Of a stretch of DNA of 62,033 nucleotides, positions 27,158-36,662 are shown piece after piece. How positions within the stretch are numbered: position 1 is the first letter of the stretch; each line of letters opens with the position of its first letter. The notes under the pieces are model-generated. The model was given only the letters and a program-made list of their open reading frames with translations, did not search any database and was not told the DNA's origin. This stretch comes from an uncultured Rhodospirillales bacterium (GTDB lineage Bacteria > Pseudomonadota > Alphaproteobacteria > ATCC43930 > CGMCC-115725). The translations under genes and the position numbers were made by a program. Where the stretch lies: assembly GCA_903822185.1 (NCBI GenBank), contig CAIJOA010000043.1, positions 1 through 62,033 on the forward strand, written 5' to 3'.

Positions 27158-28906
27158 TCAGGCCAGGCTGTTGAAATCGTCCAACAGGCTGGCGATGCGG
27201 CCGTCATCGAGTTGATCCATGATCGCGCGGGTACGGCGTCCGGCAGCGGCCAGGTCCATCGCGCGGATACGCTGCTTGACGCGCGGGATGTTGCTGGGCG
27301 CCATCGAAAGATCGGTAATGCCGAAGCCGAGCAGCAAGGCGGTGTAGCGCGGATCGCCGGCCATTTCACCGCAAAGACACACCGGCTTCTTCGCCCGCAA
27401 CGCCGCCTCGGCCGCGAACTGGATAAGCCGCAGCACGGCGGGATGCAGCGGGTTGTAGAGATCGGCCACCGATTCATCGCCGCGATCGATGGCCAGCGTG
27501 TACTGAATAAGGTCATTGGTGCCGATTGAGAAGAAATCAGCTTGCGCCGCCAGCGCGTCTGCCGCGAGCGCCGCGCCCGGCACCTCGATCATCACGCCCA
27601 TCGGCGGCAATTGCTTGGGCAGCTTCACGCCGCGGCGTTTCAAACGCCGCACCGCCTGCGCCAAGGCATCGCGGGTGCGTTTGAGTTCGCTGACGCTGCT
27701 GATCATCGGCAAGAGGATCCGCACCGGCCCAAACACCGAAGCGCGCAGGATCGCCGCCAGTTGCGCATCGAGAAGACGGCGCTCCTTCAGCGACAGGCGA
27801 ATGGCGCGCAGGCCGAGCGCCGGGTTGCCATCGACCGGCATCAGCTTCGCCAACGCCGGCGACGCCTTATCGCCACCGACATCGAGCGTGCGGATGGTGA
27901 CGGTCTTGCCGTCCATTCCCCTGACCAGCGCGGCATAGGCTTCGTACTGTTCGTCCTCGCCCGGCAGATCGTCGCGATTCATGAACAGGAATTCGCTGCG
28001 TAGCAGACCGATACCGGCGGCACCGGCTTCGTTGGCCTGTTCCAGTTCGCGCGGCAATTCAAGATTGGCCTGGAGCGTGATCTCGACCCCGTCGCGGGTG
28101 ACGGCCGGCACGCGGCGCAGACGATTGAGCTGGCGCTGTTCGCGCTCGCGTACTTCCTGCTTGGTCTGATAGCGCGCGATGGTCGCGGCGGTGGGCCGCA
28201 CGACGATGACGCCTTCGCTGCCATCGACGACCACGACATCGCCCGATTCGACTTCGCCGAGAAGGCCGGTGACGCCCAGCACTGCCGGCAGATTGAGGGC
28301 GCGCGCCATGATCGCGGTATGGCCTTCGGCACCGCCGAGGACGGTCGCGAAGCCGGCGATGCGGCGCGGGTCCATCAACGCGGTATCGGCCGGCGTCAGT
28401 TCCTCGGCGAGGATGATCGTGCCCTCGGGAAGATTCTGAATCGCCGCATAGGGCGTCTTGGTGAGATTGCGCACGAGGCGCGAGCCGACGACACGAATAT
28501 CCTCGATCCGCGCCGCGAGATAAGCATCGCCCATCTTGGCGAAGCTTTCGGCGACCTGCGCGATCTCGTCCATCACCGCGCGTTCGGCGTTGATATGCTC
28601 GGCATCGATCCGCTTTTCGACGCCCCGCACGAGACGCGAATCACCCAGCATGTGCAGATGCGCGTCGAGCAGATAGCCGACCTCTTCCGACGCCGAGCCC
28701 GGCAGTGTGTTGGATTTGCCTTTCAGCTTCTTGAGCTGCTTGACCGACAGCGCCACGGCGCCAGCAAAGCGTTGCAACTCGGCGCCGACCTGTCCGGCCT
28801 CGAGTTTGTATTCCGGAACGGCAATGTTGTCGTCGGTGATGAAGACCGCGCCGATCGCGACGCCCGGCGAAACGCCGAGGCCTTCGATGCGGCGCTCCCC
28901 CTTCAT
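27158..28906 (-). CDS. ptsI: Phosphoenolpyruvate-protein phosphotransferase (EI)
   Basis: This is enzyme I, which starts the PTS phosphorelay from PEP to HPr. The product has 582 residues. 'IEGLGVSPGVAIG' opens the protein, the active-site His lies in 'GGAEGHTAIMARALNLPAV' near residue 198, and 'RTLDVGGDK', 'NPALGLRAIRL' and 'CGEMAGDPRYTALLLG' form the PEP-binding barrel. There is no N-terminal GAF domain, unlike classical PtsP. I chose the ATG at 28906, four bases after the HPr stop. With no sugar permease nearby, a regulatory PTS is likely. Confidence 0.96.
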   Translation of the reverse strand: MKGERRIEGLGVSPGVAIGAVFITDDNIAVPEYKLEAGQVGAELQRFAGAVALSVKQLKKLKGKSNTLPGSASEEVGYLLDAHLHMLGDSRLVRGVEKRIDAEHINAERAVMDEIAQVAESFAKMGDAYLAARIEDIRVVGSRLVRNLTKTPYAAIQNLPEGTIILAEELTPADTALMDPRRIAGFATVLGGAEGHTAIMARALNLPAVLGVTGLLGEVESGDVVVVDGSEGVIVVRPTAATIARYQTKQEVREREQRQLNRLRRVPAVTRDGVEITLQANLELPRELEQANEAGAAGIGLLRSEFLFMNRDDLPGEDEQYEAYAALVRGMDGKTVTIRTLDVGGDKASPALAKLMPVDGNPALGLRAIRLSLKERRLLDAQLAAILRASVFGPVRILLPMISSVSELKRTRDALAQAVRRLKRRGVKLPKQLPPMGVMIEVPGAALAADALAAQADFFSIGTNDLIQYTLAIDRGDESVADLYNPLHPAVLRLIQFAAEAALRAKKPVCLCGEMAGDPRYTALLLGFGITDLSMAPSNIPRVKQRIRAMDLAAAGRRTRAIMDQLDDGRIASLLDDFNSLA

Positions 28907-28910
28907 CGGC

Positions 28911-29186
28911 TTAGGTCTCGTCGAATCCAGCGCCGACCAAGGTCGCCAGCGCATTCACGGCTTTTTCGGCATCTTTGCCGGTGCCGGACAATTCGATCTC
29001 GGTGCCCGGCCCGGCGGCCAGCATCATCAGTCCCATGATGGAGCGGCCGGAGACGGCGTTGTCGTGCTTGGAAACGGTGATCTCGGCGTCGAATTCGAAG
29101 ACGAGTTTCACGAATTTGGCGGCGGCGCGCGCATGTAATCCGCGTTGATTGCAGATGACAGCCTTGCGCCGGTAGGGCTCTGTCAC
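28911..29186 (-). CDS. ptsH: Phosphocarrier protein HPr
   Basis: The product has 91 residues. His18 in 'RGLHARAAAKF' takes phosphate from EI. Ser49 in 'VSGRSIMGLMML' matches the regulatory serine phosphorylated by HPr kinase, whose gene is two genes upstream. This co-occurrence supports working His/Ser cross-control. The gene overlaps the EIIA gene upstream by four bases and EI follows after four bases. Confidence 0.96.
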   Translation of the reverse strand: MTEPYRRKAVICNQRGLHARAAAKFVKLVFEFDAEITVSKHDNAVSGRSIMGLMMLAAGPGTEIELSGTGKDAEKAVNALATLVGAGFDET

Positions 29187-29587
29187 CGCGCGTCCGCCAG
29201 CAGTTGGGAAGCGACGTTGATATATTTGCGCCCGGCTTCTTGCGCGGCACGCACCGCGGCGGGCAGCGTTTCGGTTTCACGCAGGCCGGCGAGCTTGATC
29301 AGCATCGGCAGGTTGATGCCGGCGATGACCTCGGCCTTGGCCTTATCCATGACCGAGATCGCGAGATTGGAAGGCGTGCCGCCGAACATGTCGGTCAGCA
29401 GCACCACGCCGCGCCCGGCATCGACTTCGGCAATCGCCTTCAGAATATCTTGCCGGCGCCGTTCCATATCGTCTTCCGGGCCGATACAGACCGCGGCGAT
29501 ATTGCGTTGCGCCCCCACGACATGTTCGAGCGCGGCGACAAATTCGGCCGCCAGCCGCCCGTGGGTGACGAGAACCATTCCAATCAT
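29183..29587 (-). CDS. PTS system EIIA component, mannose/fructose family
   Basis: The product has 134 residues. It opens with 'MIGMVLVTHGRLAAEFVAAL', placing the phosphorylated His at residue 9, and has 'VVLLTDMFGGTPSNLAIS', both typical of EIIA-Man domains. No EIIB, EIIC or EIID is present in the window, so it is likely a regulatory end acceptor, as known in alphaproteobacteria where such EIIAs affect ChvG/ChvI-type sensors and others. It overlaps rapZ and ptsH by four bases each. Confidence 0.93.
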   Translation of the reverse strand: MIGMVLVTHGRLAAEFVAALEHVVGAQRNIAAVCIGPEDDMERRRQDILKAIAEVDAGRGVVLLTDMFGGTPSNLAISVMDKAKAEVIAGINLPMLIKLAGLRETETLPAAVRAAQEAGRKYINVASQLLADAR

Positions 29588-30519
29588 GCGAAGTCCCTTG
29601 CTGCAGCTTCCCTGATGCCGGCTTCGGCCGGGCTGTTTTCATTCGACTTGATCGACACGAATTCGCGATGCGCGACGGTGACAGGACGGCCTTCGCTACG
29701 CAAGAAGGCGGCGAGCCGTTCCGCGACATAGACCGAGCGATGGCGACCGCCGGTGCAGCCGATCGCGATCGTGAGATAGCTTTTCCCTTCGCGCTCGTAG
29801 CGCGGCAGCAGCGGGCGAATCCAGCCGCAAAGCTGTTCGAACAAGGCCGGAAAATCCGGATCGTCGGCGATATAGGCGCCGACCGATTCGTCCTGACCCG
29901 TCAATGGCTTCAACGTCGGCACATAATGCGGATTACGCAGGAAGCGCACGTCGAGCACCAAGTCGGCATTGCGCGGCAGGCCCTGGCGATACGAGAACGA
30001 CGTGACGAAAACGCTGAGATCGGCCGTCGCCTGCAGATGGAAATGGCCGAGCAAAACTTGTTTCAAGTCGCCCGGCGTCAGCAACGAAGTGTCGATCACC
30101 AGATCGGCGCGATCGCGCAGCGGCCGAACCCGTTCGCGTTCCAGCTTGATGCCGTCGCTGACCGGGCGTTCGAGCGCCAACGGATGACGGCGGCGGGTTT
30201 CGGTGTAGCGGCGCTCCAAACGGTCATCGTCGCAATCCAGAAACACGATCCGCATATCAAGATCGCGTTCCACCACCAATCGGTCGAGCGATTCGACCAA
30301 GGCCGGCACGGCGAAGTCGCGGGTGCGGATATCGACCCCGACGGCAAGCGGCAGAGGCGAACTGTTCGGGGTGACGATGTTGGGCAGCAACGATAAGGGC
30401 AGATTATCGACCGCCTCGTAGCCCATATCCTCGAACGCTTTGAGCGCGGTCGAGCGGCCGGCGCCAGACATGCCGGTGATGACGAGGAGCTTGCCACCGG
30501 CGTGGCGCATCGGGCTCAT
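29584..30519 (-). CDS. rapZ: RapZ family nucleotide-binding protein
   Basis: The product has 311 residues. The P-loop reads 'VITGMSGAGRSTALKAFED' near residues 13-31, with Arg where Lys is usual. The C-terminal domain has 'TIAIGCTGGRHRSVYVAERL'. In E. coli RapZ binds GlcN6P and guides RNase E to a small RNA of GlmS control; in other bacteria the role is unclear. I chose the ATG at 30519, which overlaps the hprK stop (ATGA); the longer frame is hprK shadow. The location in the PTS gene set is conserved among proteobacteria. Confidence 0.95.
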   Translation of the reverse strand: MSPMRHAGGKLLVITGMSGAGRSTALKAFEDMGYEAVDNLPLSLLPNIVTPNSSPLPLAVGVDIRTRDFAVPALVESLDRLVVERDLDMRIVFLDCDDDRLERRYTETRRRHPLALERPVSDGIKLERERVRPLRDRADLVIDTSLLTPGDLKQVLLGHFHLQATADLSVFVTSFSYRQGLPRNADLVLDVRFLRNPHYVPTLKPLTGQDESVGAYIADDPDFPALFEQLCGWIRPLLPRYEREGKSYLTIAIGCTGGRHRSVYVAERLAAFLRSEGRPVTVAHREFVSIKSNENSPAEAGIREAAARDFA

Positions 30520-30944
30520 GATGCGGTGGAGGTCGTGAGCTGACTCAGCGCCAGCCGCAGCTTGGCCGGCGTCGAAGCCTCGAAAGCCGCGAGCGCCAAT
30601 AACGGCACCGGTTGCCCCAGAAGATCGCAAGTTTGTTCTTCCGGCATCCGCTCGACATTCTGCGACGGCACGAGATCGACCACGAGACGCAGCGGTGCCG
30701 ACGCGACCGTCGGCACGCGCAAGATACCGAGCCCGCGCACTTCCAGTTGGCCGGCGATCGTCGCGGGTGCGGTCATGTGTATGGCGTTGCCATCTAGGTG
30801 AAGTTCGGTCTGGTCGTCGGCCACGAGGCGCGCACCTTGATCGATCAATCGTAAAGCCAAATCCGATTTGCCTGCGCCGGATGGGCCGCGCAATAAAACA
30901 CCATCAACCCCGAGTGCAACCGAAGTGCCATGAACCCGGACCAT
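30516..30944 (-). CDS. hprK: HPr kinase/phosphorylase, short alphaproteobacterial form
   Basis: The product has 142 residues and keeps only the catalytic domain of HPr kinase. Walker A 'RGPSGAGKSDLALRLID' spans residues 19-35, followed by 'LVADDQTEL'; the usual N-terminal domain of Firmicute HprK is missing, as in other alphaproteobacteria. The target is Ser49 of the HPr encoded nearby. The gene starts the minus-strand set hprK-rapZ-EIIA-ptsH-ptsI, all four-base overlaps except the last. Confidence 0.94.
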   Translation of the reverse strand: MVRVHGTSVALGVDGVLLRGPSGAGKSDLALRLIDQGARLVADDQTELHLDGNAIHMTAPATIAGQLEVRGLGILRVPTVASAPLRLVVDLVPSQNVERMPEEQTCDLLGQPVPLLALAAFEASTPAKLRLALSQLTTSTAS

Positions 30945-31006
30945 GCGGCGATCTAGGTGCGCCGCTCTTGAACCAAAGTCAATTGGTTTGGCGTTGCAGC
31001 GTCATG

Positions 31007-31021
31007 CAATTGTTACAATTG
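31007..31021. promoter_or_regulatory. Palindrome CAATTG-TTA-CAATTG upstream of hprK
   Basis: Two CAATTG hexamers flank TTA, giving a perfect 15-base palindromic arrangement; a third CAATTG lies at 30980-30985. The site is about 65 bases upstream of hprK, in the only gap (172 bases) between chvG and the PTS genes. It is AT-rich in a GC-rich context, as expected of an operator or promoter region. The binding protein is unknown. Confidence 0.4.
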
Positions 31022-31044
31022 ATCAACATATAGACGCATAACTA

Positions 31045-31065
31045 CCAGATACCCACCATATCTGG
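31045..31065. terminator. Inverted repeat downstream of chvG
   Basis: CCAGATA (31045-31051) and TATCTGG (31059-31065) are perfect 7-base arms around a 7-base loop, about 50 bases past the chvG stop. There is no U-tract in the minus direction, so a terminator role is tentative; it may instead belong to the hprK control region. Confidence 0.3.
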
Positions 31066-31116
31066 TCCCGTCCACAAGTGCCTGTTTGCTGTGCAACAGC
31101 GCAAGCGGGCGTGTCG

Positions 31117-32832
31117 TCAGGAACGTGCCGGTTTTCCGTCGTCCTGCGGCAGATCGACGATGAAACGCGCGCCGACGAGCCGGCCATCGCGGTCGCGGCG
31201 ATTCTCGGCCCGGATGACGCCGTGATGCGCCTCGATGATTTGTTTTGAGATCGCGAGACCGAGGCCGGAATGATTGCCGTAATCTTCGCTCGCCGGACGC
31301 TCGCTGTAGAAGCGATTGAAGATCGCCTCGAATTTTCCTTCGGGCAGGCCCGGCCCTTCGTCTTCAACCGCGACGCGGATCATGTCACCGGTTCGACGCG
31401 CACGAACGGCGATCGCGCCGCCCGGTGGGCTGAACGATATCGCGTTATCGAGCAGATTGCGGAAGACGCGGACAAGCCGCTCCTCGCTGCCGCGCACCGG
31501 CAGATCGGCATCAGGGCCGGTGGTAAGCCCCGGCAGGTCGAGCGTCATCGTTGGCGCATCGGGGCCGGCCGCATCGGCATAGAACCGCTGCAGGGTTGCC
31601 AGCATCGGCCCGATCGCCACGACCGATGATTCATCCCGCGACATTTCAGCATCGAGACGCGACGCGTCGGAGATATCCGTGATCAAGCGGGTCAGCCGAT
31701 TGACGTCATGCAGAATGAGATCGAACAGCCGCTGCTGCTTTTCCGGATCGGAAACGCGCAGCACGGTTTCGACGGCGCTGCGCAGCGAGGTCAGGGGGTT
31801 CTTCAATTCATGCGCGACGTCGGCGGCGAAATGCTCGATCGCCGCCATGCGCCGCCACAACGTGTCGGTCATCTCGCGCAGCGCGCCGGAAAGATCGCCG
31901 ATCTCGTCGCCGCGATTGGTGAAATCGGGAATCGCCGGCTGACGTCCCTGACCATGGCGCACGCGTTCTGCCGCCTGAGCGAGCAAACGCACCGGCCGCG
32001 CGATCGTACCGGCGAGATAGAGCGACAGAAAAACGGTGATGCCGAATGCCAGCACAAAAAGTTCGATGATCGTAAAGCGCACCGCGCGCACGGCCTGTTC
32101 GATATCCGCACCGCTGGCCGACAACAGCACGACGCCGAGTACCTGCTTATAATGCTGCACCGGGACGGCAGCAGTCGTCACGAGTCCCGCGTTATCGGAA
32201 TTGCGGTGAACCGCGGTTGCGACATCGCCCTGATAAGCGCGCTGAACCTCGGGATAGTCGGATAATTTTCCGGATTCGACATAAGACGAATAGCTGCCGT
32301 TCACCGGCAGCCAGGCGATCACCAGATCATAAAGATGATGGGCGAAACGCACCGCGAAATTGCTTTGATCGGGCGGCGGCAGTTCGTCGATCTGCACCGC
32401 CTGCATCGCGGTGCCGAAGACATGGGTGTCGCCAAGCAACTGTCCCTTCGCGTCGAACAATCGCGCGCGGATATGAGTCGGCTCGACCAGGCGGCGCATC
32501 ATGTCGCGCGAACGCTCAGGGATAAGCGCTTCGCCGTTGTCGAGCGCATCCGTTACAGCGCCCTCGCCCAGCGCCGCGCCGAAGATCTGCGCTTGGGTGC
32601 GCAAGGATTCAATCTGTGAATTGACGAGGTTCTGTTGATATTCTCCGAGAAAGAAAAGCCCGCCGCCCAGCGTCGCCAGGGCAACGACGTTGATCGCGAG
32701 GATGCGCAGCGTCAGCGGCGAAACAATGCGCCGCCGAACGCGCCGCGCGGAATTCCGCGGCGCTGTTTCGGCGGCTGTCGGTGCCAACGCGCGAGAAGCG
32801 TCAGGTATCGCGGTAACGGTATCCAACGCCAT
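31117..32832 (-). CDS. chvG: Sensor histidine kinase ChvG
   Basis: The product has about 571 residues. A basic N-terminus precedes a membrane segment ('[20 protein letters not shown]'), a periplasmic domain of about 200 residues, a second membrane segment and a HAMP region. The HisKA box reads '[18 protein letters not shown]' (His near residue 341) and the ATPase has 'DEGPGLPEG' and '[12 protein letters not shown]'. ChvG/ExoS with ChvI senses envelope or acid stress and controls surface polysaccharide in rhizobia. The gene overlaps the chvI end by about 30 bases. The start is uncertain: ATG at 32832 or seven codons earlier. Confidence 0.94.
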   Translation of the reverse strand: MALDTVTAIPDASRALAPTAAETAPRNSARRVRRRIVSPLTLRILAINVVALATLGGGLFFLGEYQQNLVNSQIESLRTQAQIFGAALGEGAVTDALDNGEALIPERSRDMMRRLVEPTHIRARLFDAKGQLLGDTHVFGTAMQAVQIDELPPPDQSNFAVRFAHHLYDLVIAWLPVNGSYSSYVESGKLSDYPEVQRAYQGDVATAVHRNSDNAGLVTTAAVPVQHYKQVLGVVLLSASGADIEQAVRAVRFTIIELFVLAFGITVFLSLYLAGTIARPVRLLAQAAERVRHGQGRQPAIPDFTNRGDEIGDLSGALREMTDTLWRRMAAIEHFAADVAHELKNPLTSLRSAVETVLRVSDPEKQQRLFDLILHDVNRLTRLITDISDASRLDAEMSRDESSVVAIGPMLATLQRFYADAAGPDAPTMTLDLPGLTTGPDADLPVRGSEERLVRVFRNLLDNAISFSPPGGAIAVRARRTGDMIRVAVEDEGPGLPEGKFEAIFNRFYSERPASEDYGNHSGLGLAISKQIIEAHHGVIRAENRRDRDGRLVGARFIVDLPQDDGKPARS

Positions 32833-33496
32833 AGAGCGTTTCGATCTGCGCAAAATCTGTATCGGCCACTTTGAATTTCTTGCGCAAGCGCTTCACATGG
32901 CTGTCGATGGTCCGGTCATCGACGTAAATGTGCTCGCCATAAGCCCCGTCCATCAACTGGTCGCGGCTTTTGACGTGGCCCGGTCGAAGGGCCAGCGACT
33001 TCAACAAGAGGAATTCGGTAACGGTCAGATCGACATTCTGACCTTTCCAGGTGCATTGATGGCGTGCCGGATCGAGGCGCAGCTCACCGCGTTGAATCGC
33101 AGGCTCGGCTTCGCCGCCGGTGCCATGCGCTAGTTCACCGCGACGCAGGAGCGCGCGAATGCGCTCGACCAGCAGCCGTTGGGAGAAAGGCTTTTTGATA
33201 TAATCGTCGGCGCCCATGCGCAGGCCGAGGACTTCATCGACCTCGTCGTCCTTTGAGGTAAGGAAGATCACCGGCATCGCGCTGTCTTTGCGCAGATGAC
33301 CCAGCAATTCCATGCCGTCCATGCGCGGCATCTTTATATCGAGGATTGCGAGATCGGCCGGCTGCGTGCTGAGCCCTTTCAGCGCTTCGGCGCCGTCGGA
33401 ATAGCTGCGGACCGTAAATCCTTCGGCCTCGAGTGCCATCTGGACCGAGGTGAGAATGTTTCGGTCGTCATCGACGAGAGCGATGGTATTGGCCAT
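32801..33496 (-). CDS. chvI: DNA-binding response regulator ChvI (OmpR family)
   Basis: The product has 231 residues: a receiver with phospho-acceptor Asp53 ('[13 protein letters not shown]') and a C-terminal winged helix ('[20 protein letters not shown]' ... '[17 protein letters not shown]'). The opening '[20 protein letters not shown]' is very like rhizobial ChvI. I chose the ATG at 33496; the longer frame adds 68 unlikely residues. It is transcribed divergently from the hugZ-like gene, with 172 bases between the two starts that should hold both promoters. Confidence 0.96.
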   Translation of the reverse strand: MANTIALVDDDRNILTSVQMALEAEGFTVRSYSDGAEALKGLSTQPADLAILDIKMPRMDGMELLGHLRKDSAMPVIFLTSKDDEVDEVLGLRMGADDYIKKPFSQRLLVERIRALLRRGELAHGTGGEAEPAIQRGELRLDPARHQCTWKGQNVDLTVTEFLLLKSLALRPGHVKSRDQLMDGAYGEHIYVDDRTIDSHVKRLRKKFKVADTDFAQIETLYGVGYRYRDT

Positions 33497-33668
33497 GAGA
33501 GCAATGTTCCTCTGCGAGCGGTTCTTCGGACTTCCGACCGACTCACCCTTGCGCCTTAGTGTGGCGGCTTTAAGGCAGGACCGCGGCACCAATGCGTTAC
33601 CTGTAGTATATAGTCTTTTCTCCCCTACGACGGGTAGATAGTGACGGATCGATAGCGAGGATTTCACC

Positions 33669-34406
33669 ATGGCCGACAATCCGGATACGCCCGCCGCCAT
33701 CGCGCGCCGTCTGATCCGCAGCCTCGACCGCGCGACACTCGCGACGACGCTGCCGGATGCGGCGGGCCCATGGCCTTACGCGTCGCTGGTGCTGACCGCG
33801 ACGGACATGGATGGCAGCCCGCTGCTGCTGATCTCCAGCATCGCCGTGCATACCAAGAACCTTGCCGCCGCCGCGCGATCTTCTCTGCTGTTCGAGAACA
33901 CCGCCGGTCTCGACGATCCGTTGACCGGCGCGCGGGTCACAGTGCTGGGCGACCTCACCCCCGATAACGAGCCGCGGCTGCATCGCCGTTTCATCGCCCG
34001 GCATCCGGCGGCAGCGCTTTATGGCAACTTTCACGATTTCCAGATTTATCGGATGCGCATCGAGCGCGCCCATCTGATCGCCGGCTTTGGCCGCATCCAT
34101 TGGATCGACGCCACCGAGGTGATTTATCCCGCCCGCACCGAATGGCTGCACGATTCAGAGGCCGGCGCGTTGGAGCATATGAATAAAGATCACGCCGCGA
34201 GCATCGATCTCTACGCGCAAAATCTATTGGAGCTCGCCGGATCAGGGTGGTCGCTGACCGGCATCGATCCCGAGGGAGCCGATTTGCGGCGCAGCGGTAG
34301 CGTTGCGCGGCTTACGTTCCCAGCCCCTGTCGAAAACTTGGATGCAGTGCGGCATGTTTTTGCTGCACTTGCTCAGTCAGCAAAGCGCGGCGCAATGTCG
34401 CAATAG
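33669..34406 (+). CDS. HugZ-like protein (PNPOx-type split barrel plus DUF2470)
   Basis: The product has 245 residues. An N-terminal split-barrel of the pyridoxamine-phosphate-oxidase type covers about residues 10-150 ('[20 protein letters not shown]'), and a DUF2470 domain with '[18 protein letters not shown]' covers about 165-240. This pairing is that of HugZ, a heme-binding or heme-degrading protein, and of related flavin/heme proteins. Which cofactor binds here cannot be read from sequence. 'gagg' lies shortly upstream of the ATG. Confidence 0.87.
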   Translation: MADNPDTPAAIARRLIRSLDRATLATTLPDAAGPWPYASLVLTATDMDGSPLLLISSIAVHTKNLAAAARSSLLFENTAGLDDPLTGARVTVLGDLTPDNEPRLHRRFIARHPAAALYGNFHDFQIYRMRIERAHLIAGFGRIHWIDATEVIYPARTEWLHDSEAGALEHMNKDHAASIDLYAQNLLELAGSGWSLTGIDPEGADLRRSGSVARLTFPAPVENLDAVRHVFAALAQSAKRGAMSQ

Positions 34407-34432
34407 CCCAATAGGGTTAAGGCGTAAGAGCG

Positions 34433-34459
34433 TTGCGCCCATTGTTTTTGCGATATAAT
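34433..34459 (+). promoter_or_regulatory. Candidate sigma70 promoter for PEP carboxykinase
   Basis: TTGCGC at 34433 and a perfect TATAAT at 34454-34459 are 15 bases apart, in the 217-base gap ahead of the PEPCK gene. The -10 match is good; the spacing is short and the -35 weak, so this is a candidate only. Confidence 0.35.
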
Positions 34460-34623
34460 TTGCAGGCAGGGCAGTGCGGTCGGCATTGCATCACCATCGA
34501 CAGCCGACCACTTCGAAGAAGCCCGCTTTCATCTGGAGGTTTCGTCTTGCCTGTCGCTCTTATCGCTACCGGATTTGCCGGCGGCTTCATCGATCAGTTT
34601 TTTGCCTCAGGGAGCAACCGGCT

Positions 34624-36441
34624 ATGAGTGGGACCGTCCATACACGCAACACGAAGCTCCTCGCCTGGGTCGAAGAAGTCGCAGCGAAGTGCAAGCCCGC
34701 CAGCATCCAATGGTGCGACGGTTCCGCCGCCGAGGCCGAGCGCCTCTATGGCGAGATGGTCGCCGCCGGCACGATGATCAAACTCAATCCGGCGAAGCGC
34801 CCGAATTCCTATCTCGCCCGGTCCGATGCCGGTGACGTCGCACGCGTCGAAGATCGCACCTTCATCTGCTCGGCAAAGAAGGACGATGCCGGCCCGACCA
34901 ACAACTGGGTCGATCCGAAAGAGATGCACGCGAAGCTCGACGGGTTGTTCGACGGCTGCATGGCCGGCCGCACGATGTATGTCATCCCGTTCAGCATGGG
35001 TCCGCTGGGTTCGCCGATCTCGCATATCGGCGTGCAGATTTCCGATTCGCCCTATGTCGTCGTCAGCATGCGCATCATGACCCGCATCGGCGGCGCAGTG
35101 CTCGACCTGCTGGGCGACGGCGAATATGTGCCGTGCCTCCATTCGGTCGGCGCGCCGCTGGCCCCTGGCCAGAAGGACGTGCCGTGGCCGTGCAACGCGC
35201 AGCACAAATACATCGTCCATTTCCCCGAAGAGCATTCGATCATCTCTTATGGTTCGGGCTACGGCGGCAACGCGCTGCTCGGCAAGAAATGCTTCTCGCT
35301 GCGCATCGCGTCCATCTTGGGCCGCGAGCAAGGCTGGTTGGCCGAACATATGCTGATCCTCGGCATCGAGAGCCCGGAAGGCGAGAAGACCTATGTCGCG
35401 GCGGCGTTCCCGTCGGCTTGCGGCAAGACCAACCTCGCCATGCTGGTTCCGCCGGAAGGTTTCGACGGCTGGAAGGTGCGCACGATCGGCGACGACATCG
35501 CCTGGATCAAGCCGCAGCCCGACGGCACGCTGCGCGCGATCAATCCCGAAGCTGGTTTCTTCGGCGTTGCGCCGGGCACCGGTCTGAAGACCAACCCGAA
35601 CGCCGTCGCGGCGCTGGGCCATGACGTCATCTTCACCAACGTCGCGATGACCGATGATGGCGATGTGTGGTGGGAAGGCCTGACCGACGAAGCCCCCGCG
35701 CATCTCATCGATTGGCAGGGCAAGGAATGGACGCCGGCCAGCGGCCGCGTCGCCGCGCATGCGAATTCGCGCTTCACCGTTCACGCCAGCCAATGCCCCA
35801 GCATCGATCCGGCCTGGGAAGATCCGGCGGGCGTTCCGATCTCGGCTTTCATTTTCGGCGGCCGTCTATCGAAGACTTTCCCGTTGGTCTTCGAGGCGCA
35901 TAACTGGCAGCACGGCGTTTATCTCGCCGCCACGATGGGCTCGGAAGCGACCGCCGCCGCCGAGAACCAGGCCGCCATCCGCCGCGATCCTTTCGCGATG
36001 TTGCCGTTCTGCGGCTACAACATGGGCGATTACTGGAACCATTGGCTGTCGATTGCCGACCGCGTGAAGACGCCGCCGCGCATCTATCGCGTCAACTGGT
36101 TCCGCAAGGACGAGAACGGCAAGTTCGCTTGGCCGGGCTTCGGCGAGAACATGCGCGTCCTCAAATGGATCGTCGATCGCGTCCGCGGCCGTGCGCAGAA
36201 CCCGGTCGATGGCCCGTTCGGTTACATGCCGCACTATCAGGACATCACTTGGAAGGGCTTGCCCTTCACCCAAGAGAAGTTCGCCAAGATCATGGCCGTC
36301 GATCCGGGCGAGGCCCGCAACGAAGCGATGGATCAGCAGGAGTTGTTCCAACGTTTCGGCAAGCATCTTCCGGTCGAGATGGAGAAGGAGCGGCAGGGAT
36401 TGTTGCGGCGGATCGAGACCGCCGCGGTCCCCGCGAAGTAA
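34624..36441 (+). CDS. pckG: Phosphoenolpyruvate carboxykinase (GTP type)
   Basis: The enzyme converts oxaloacetate to PEP in gluconeogenesis. The product has 605 residues. The kinase loop '[16 protein letters not shown]' at about 261-276 and '[12 protein letters not shown]', '[13 protein letters not shown]' and '[16 protein letters not shown]' are of the GTP-dependent family, not the ATP-dependent PckA family. The ATG at 34624 has gggag at 34611. The gene's closeness to chvI matches the rhizobial chvI-pckA arrangement, but there the enzyme is the ATP type. A clear terminator follows. Confidence 0.97.
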   Translation: MSGTVHTRNTKLLAWVEEVAAKCKPASIQWCDGSAAEAERLYGEMVAAGTMIKLNPAKRPNSYLARSDAGDVARVEDRTFICSAKKDDAGPTNNWVDPKEMHAKLDGLFDGCMAGRTMYVIPFSMGPLGSPISHIGVQISDSPYVVVSMRIMTRIGGAVLDLLGDGEYVPCLHSVGAPLAPGQKDVPWPCNAQHKYIVHFPEEHSIISYGSGYGGNALLGKKCFSLRIASILGREQGWLAEHMLILGIESPEGEKTYVAAAFPSACGKTNLAMLVPPEGFDGWKVRTIGDDIAWIKPQPDGTLRAINPEAGFFGVAPGTGLKTNPNAVAALGHDVIFTNVAMTDDGDVWWEGLTDEAPAHLIDWQGKEWTPASGRVAAHANSRFTVHASQCPSIDPAWEDPAGVPISAFIFGGRLSKTFPLVFEAHNWQHGVYLAATMGSEATAAAENQAAIRRDPFAMLPFCGYNMGDYWNHWLSIADRVKTPPRIYRVNWFRKDENGKFAWPGFGENMRVLKWIVDRVRGRAQNPVDGPFGYMPHYQDITWKGLPFTQEKFAKIMAVDPGEARNEAMDQQELFQRFGKHLPVEMEKERQGLLRRIETAAVPAK

Positions 36442-36457
36442 AAAGCACCTACGAACA

Positions 36458-36490
36458 AACGGCCTGCTGAGAAATCAGCGGGCCGTTTTC
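36458..36490 (+). terminator. Rho-independent terminator after PEP carboxykinase
   Basis: ACGGCC-TGCTGA and TCAGC-GGGCCGT form a GC-rich stem around a short AAA loop, followed by TTTTC. It begins 17 bases past the stop. Confidence 0.85.
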
Positions 36491-36541
36491 TTATGGGGGC
36501 CGGTTTCTTTCTATTGCCGAAGAATTGACATGCACGAGCAT

Positions 36542-36643
36542 CACGAGCCCTTCGACGAGCTCAGGGTGAGGTAAGATCGTGCGTTGCATTGGTCGATGGA
36601 AGTAAGAAAAGGGCCTCACCCTGAGCCTGTCGAAGGGCTCGTG
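36542..36643. repeat. Long palindromic repeat between pckG and polA
   Basis: The 30-base arms 36542-36571 and 36614-36643 are reverse complements with two mismatches; both begin or end with 'cacgagcccttcga' and contain 'tcagggtgagg'. The spacer is 42 bases. Elements of this kind are dispersed in many GC-rich proteobacterial genomes. It sits between two convergent genes, so it could also act as a transcription barrier. Confidence 0.9.
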
Positions 36644-36662
36644 ATGGCGATCCCAGCGCGCT

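Noticed and set aside
34594-35793. Minus-strand frame of 399 codons opposite pckG
   Set aside because: PEPCK on the plus strand is unambiguous; the antisense frame is a GC-codon shadow.
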